Part shown: piece after piece, positions 46,711-48,079 of the stretch
Position numbering within the stretch: the first letter of the stretch is position 1
Layout of the letters: every line of letters begins with the position of its first letter
Assembly (NCBI GenBank): GCA_002419585.1
Contig: DIGJ01000008.1
Coordinates: forward strand, 1 to 48,079
Direction of reading: 5' to 3'
DNA: 48,079 bases
From: Lachnoclostridium sp. UBA5725
GTDB taxonomy: Bacteria > Bacillota > Clostridia > Lachnospirales > Lachnospiraceae
Program-made: the position numbers and the translations under genes
Notes under the pieces: generated by a model
Database searches by the model: none
What the model was told of the DNA's origin: nothing
Seen by the model: the letters and a program-made list of their open reading frames with translations, nothing else

Positions 46711-47172
46711 CTAAACACACGCTCCTTCCCAAGGCATTGGCCCTTTTTGCATACAGAACGTTATCTCAGTATCATTGTTACAGTAAGGAACACACAGTCT
46801 GGTCAATGGATAGAAATTTTGCGCAAACTGCTGTCTGTACTGAGCATATTCTGTTACCTTTTCATGATACAAAGAAAGTGCTTGAGTATCATTCTCATGA
46901 GTATCCAGATAAAGTGTGAGATCATCCAGGAAAAAACCTGTTTGATTTATCTTGGTCATGAGTGCTTCACGTTCCGCTTGTTCGTTTGGCATCGTCTGAC
47001 TTTTTGCATTGGAAGCTATGGGAGTCTTATCTCCCAATACCGATTCCGCTGCAAAAAATGGCTTGTTTAAATCCTGAAAAATCGTACCGATATTCAGAGC
47101 TTCTTCTTCGCTGTATAATCCGCCCCATTTCTGAATCGGTATATTTGCTATTGCTAAATAATTTTCAGACAT
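46711..47172 (-). CDS. CotJA-CotJB fusion spore coat protein
   Basis: A 153-residue protein whose first ~45 residues match CotJA (IANIPIQKWGGLYSEEEALN, then GTIFQDLNKPFF) and whose residues ~70-153 match CotJB (LMTKINQTGFFLDDLTLYLD; end in PMPWEGACV). These are usually two separate small proteins, about 80 and 87 residues. Here they share one frame with a polar linker (SVLGDKTPIASNAKSQ). It has AAGGAG seven bases before the ATG and is followed immediately by cotJC. No frameshift is implied: the linker is ordinary coding sequence. Confidence 0.82.
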   Translation of the reverse strand: MSENYLAIANIPIQKWGGLYSEEEALNIGTIFQDLNKPFFAAESVLGDKTPIASNAKSQTMPNEQAEREALMTKINQTGFFLDDLTLYLDTHENDTQALSLYHEKVTEYAQYRQQFAQNFYPLTRLCVPYCNNDTEITFCMQKGPMPWEGACV

Positions 47173-47422
47173 AAAAAGCTCCTTTCTTTCAGATACTATT
47201 TTTAGTAATATTTTGTAATCAGATACTGCTTTACAATATGAGATTACATATTTAGTATTTGCAAAAAACGAGTTTTTAGATTGGCAATAACTGTTTTAAT
47301 TTTTTAATACAAACTAGTTGTTCAACCCTTAAATCACTCAAACTGGGAAACCCTTTCGTAAAGCAATCACACTTTATAACATCTTACATAAAATAAAATA
47401 ATAAATATAAAGGAATCAGATA
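47173..47422. other. 250-base intergenic region between cotJ operon and cupin gene
   Basis: AT-rich, holding the two divergent leaders. TCATATT on the minus strand (47235-47241) resembles a mother-cell sigma-E -35 box, but the spacing to a TACAAAAT box (47210-47217) is too long to be sure. I see no gene or repeat. Confidence 0.4.
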
Positions 47423-47917
47423 ATGTATAACTATAACCCTAATTTTCAAAATTCACTAAGGTACTGCCCAAACGCTTCAAATCAATATAACCATTCGTGT
47501 ATAAAGGATCACGGTCCAAAACCATTTGTCGTTAATATAAACGAAGCAACGATTGAAAATGATTATTATCGCACCTCTTTATGGACTGGATGCCATTTGC
47601 AGGTCACATTAATGAGCTTACATGTTGGGGAAGATATTGGTCTAGAAATTCATCCTGACGTTGATCAATTTTTGCGAATAGAACAAGGTCAAGGAATTGT
47701 AATGATGGGGGATCGAAGAGATAATTTGTGTTTTCAAGAAAAAGTCTGTGACGATTGTGCAATTATGATACCTGCGGGTAAGTGGCATAACTTGATTAAC
47801 ACCGGTTGTGTACCTCTTAAATTATACTCCATTTATGCACCACCACATCATCCACATGGTACAGTTCATCCAACAAAAGAAGATGCACACTCAGCTGAAA
47901 AAAATTTCGGCCACTAA
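47423..47917 (+). CDS. Cupin-domain protein
   Basis: A small 164-residue cupin. Motif 1 is GEDIGLEIHPDVDQFLRIEQG (G, E, H and E metal-type positions) and motif 2 is IPAGKWHNLINTG. It carries four or five cysteines and a histidine-rich C-terminal stretch (PPHHPHGTVHP). The N-terminal YNYNPNFQNSL is Asn/Tyr rich. It is probably a metal-binding beta-barrel protein of unknown substrate; this cupin type (mannose-6-phosphate-isomerase-like) is frequent near sporulation genes, but that link is by position only. The ribosome binding site is weak (AAAGGAATCAG). Confidence 0.85.
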   Translation: MYNYNPNFQNSLRYCPNASNQYNHSCIKDHGPKPFVVNINEATIENDYYRTSLWTGCHLQVTLMSLHVGEDIGLEIHPDVDQFLRIEQGQGIVMMGDRRDNLCFQEKVCDDCAIMIPAGKWHNLINTGCVPLKLYSIYAPPHHPHGTVHPTKEDAHSAEKNFGH

Positions 47918-47926
47918 TATGCAAAA

Positions 47927-47958
47927 ATCACCCATAGGTTTTTGACCTGTGGGTGATT
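47927..47958 (+). terminator. Terminator after the cupin gene
   Basis: AATCACCCATAGGT pairs with ACCTGTGGGTGATT (one mismatch or wobble), loop TTTTG. Position, about 10 bases past the stop, fits. The T-run is short. Confidence 0.75.
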
Positions 47959-47959
47959 C

Positions 47960-48079
47960 TTTGATAAGGACAAAATGAGAATTGACAAAGTGTATTCCAG
48001 TGTAAACAAAAAATAGGTTTCAAAAGAAATATATAAAAAAGCGAGAAACTCTCTAAAAATGGTTCTAAACTTTAGATTG
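47960..48079. other. Window end, no feature seen
   Basis: AT-rich sequence without an open frame, hairpin or convincing promoter. A TTGACA at about 47979 has no good partner. Confidence 0.5.

Noticed and set aside
47210..47241. Sigma-E promoter of the cotJ operon
   Set aside because: The -35-like TCATATT is good but the spacing of 17 to the -10-like box is outside the usual range.
47979..48010. Promoter from TTGACA near the window end
   Set aside because: No fitting -10 at 16-18 bases and no gene following within the window.

Overview
The window looks like chromosome from a low-GC, spore-forming, plant-fibre-fermenting Lachnospiraceae/Clostridium, of the type of Clostridium (Lachnoclostridium) phytofermentans. 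Reasons: AT-rich DNA, strong AGGAGG-type ribosome binding sites, a cotJ spore-coat operon, rubrerythrin, a DUF6472 protein typical of this family, and dense loci for plant-wall sugars. The genus is an inference; no rRNA or tRNA is present to confirm it. Almost all genes are on the minus strand.

Layout, left to right. 1-690 has no gene: a stretch with several RNA-like stems, then a ~240-base imperfect palindrome. 691-6204 (minus) is a Wadjet-type anti-plasmid condensin set, jetA-jetB-jetC. The nuclease gene jetD, normally next after jetC, is not in the 690 bases available; the palindrome sits there instead. A tandem 88-89 bp repeat joins the end of jetA to the start of jetB. 6287-8993 holds rubrerythrin, a small cysteine-rich DUF6472 protein and a chemoreceptor. 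9236-10696 is a large HTH protein of unknown function on the plus strand.

10789-21452 (minus) is one long sugar operon: LacI regulator, fucose/arabinose-isomerase-like enzyme, split transketolase (two subunits), FGGY kinase, sugar-binding lipoprotein, DUF2291 lipoprotein, RbsA-like ATPase, RbsC-like permease and RbsD. Isomerase + FGGY kinase + dedicated two-subunit transketolase + Rbs-type importer fits the known transketolase route for D-apiose, a branched sugar of rhamnogalacturonan II. A second, closely similar LacI regulator follows at 21807-22805.

22961-45745 is a locus for beta-linked L-arabinose oligosaccharides, such as those on extensins. Sensor kinase, AraC-type response regulator and a membrane-anchored binding-protein paralogue appear to control a binding protein, two permeases, a cytoplasmic GH127 beta-L-arabinofuranosidase and a 2115-residue secreted GH121-like enzyme. 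araA-araB-araD turn the released arabinose into xylulose 5-phosphate, with divergent araM (glycerol-1-phosphate dehydrogenase) and a GntR/LacI-type AraR. A near-perfect AraR-like operator lies between araA and araM.

46096-47917 carries cotJC, a fused cotJA-cotJB gene and a cupin protein. A short repeat carrying its own ribosome binding site recurs upstream of several genes in the window.
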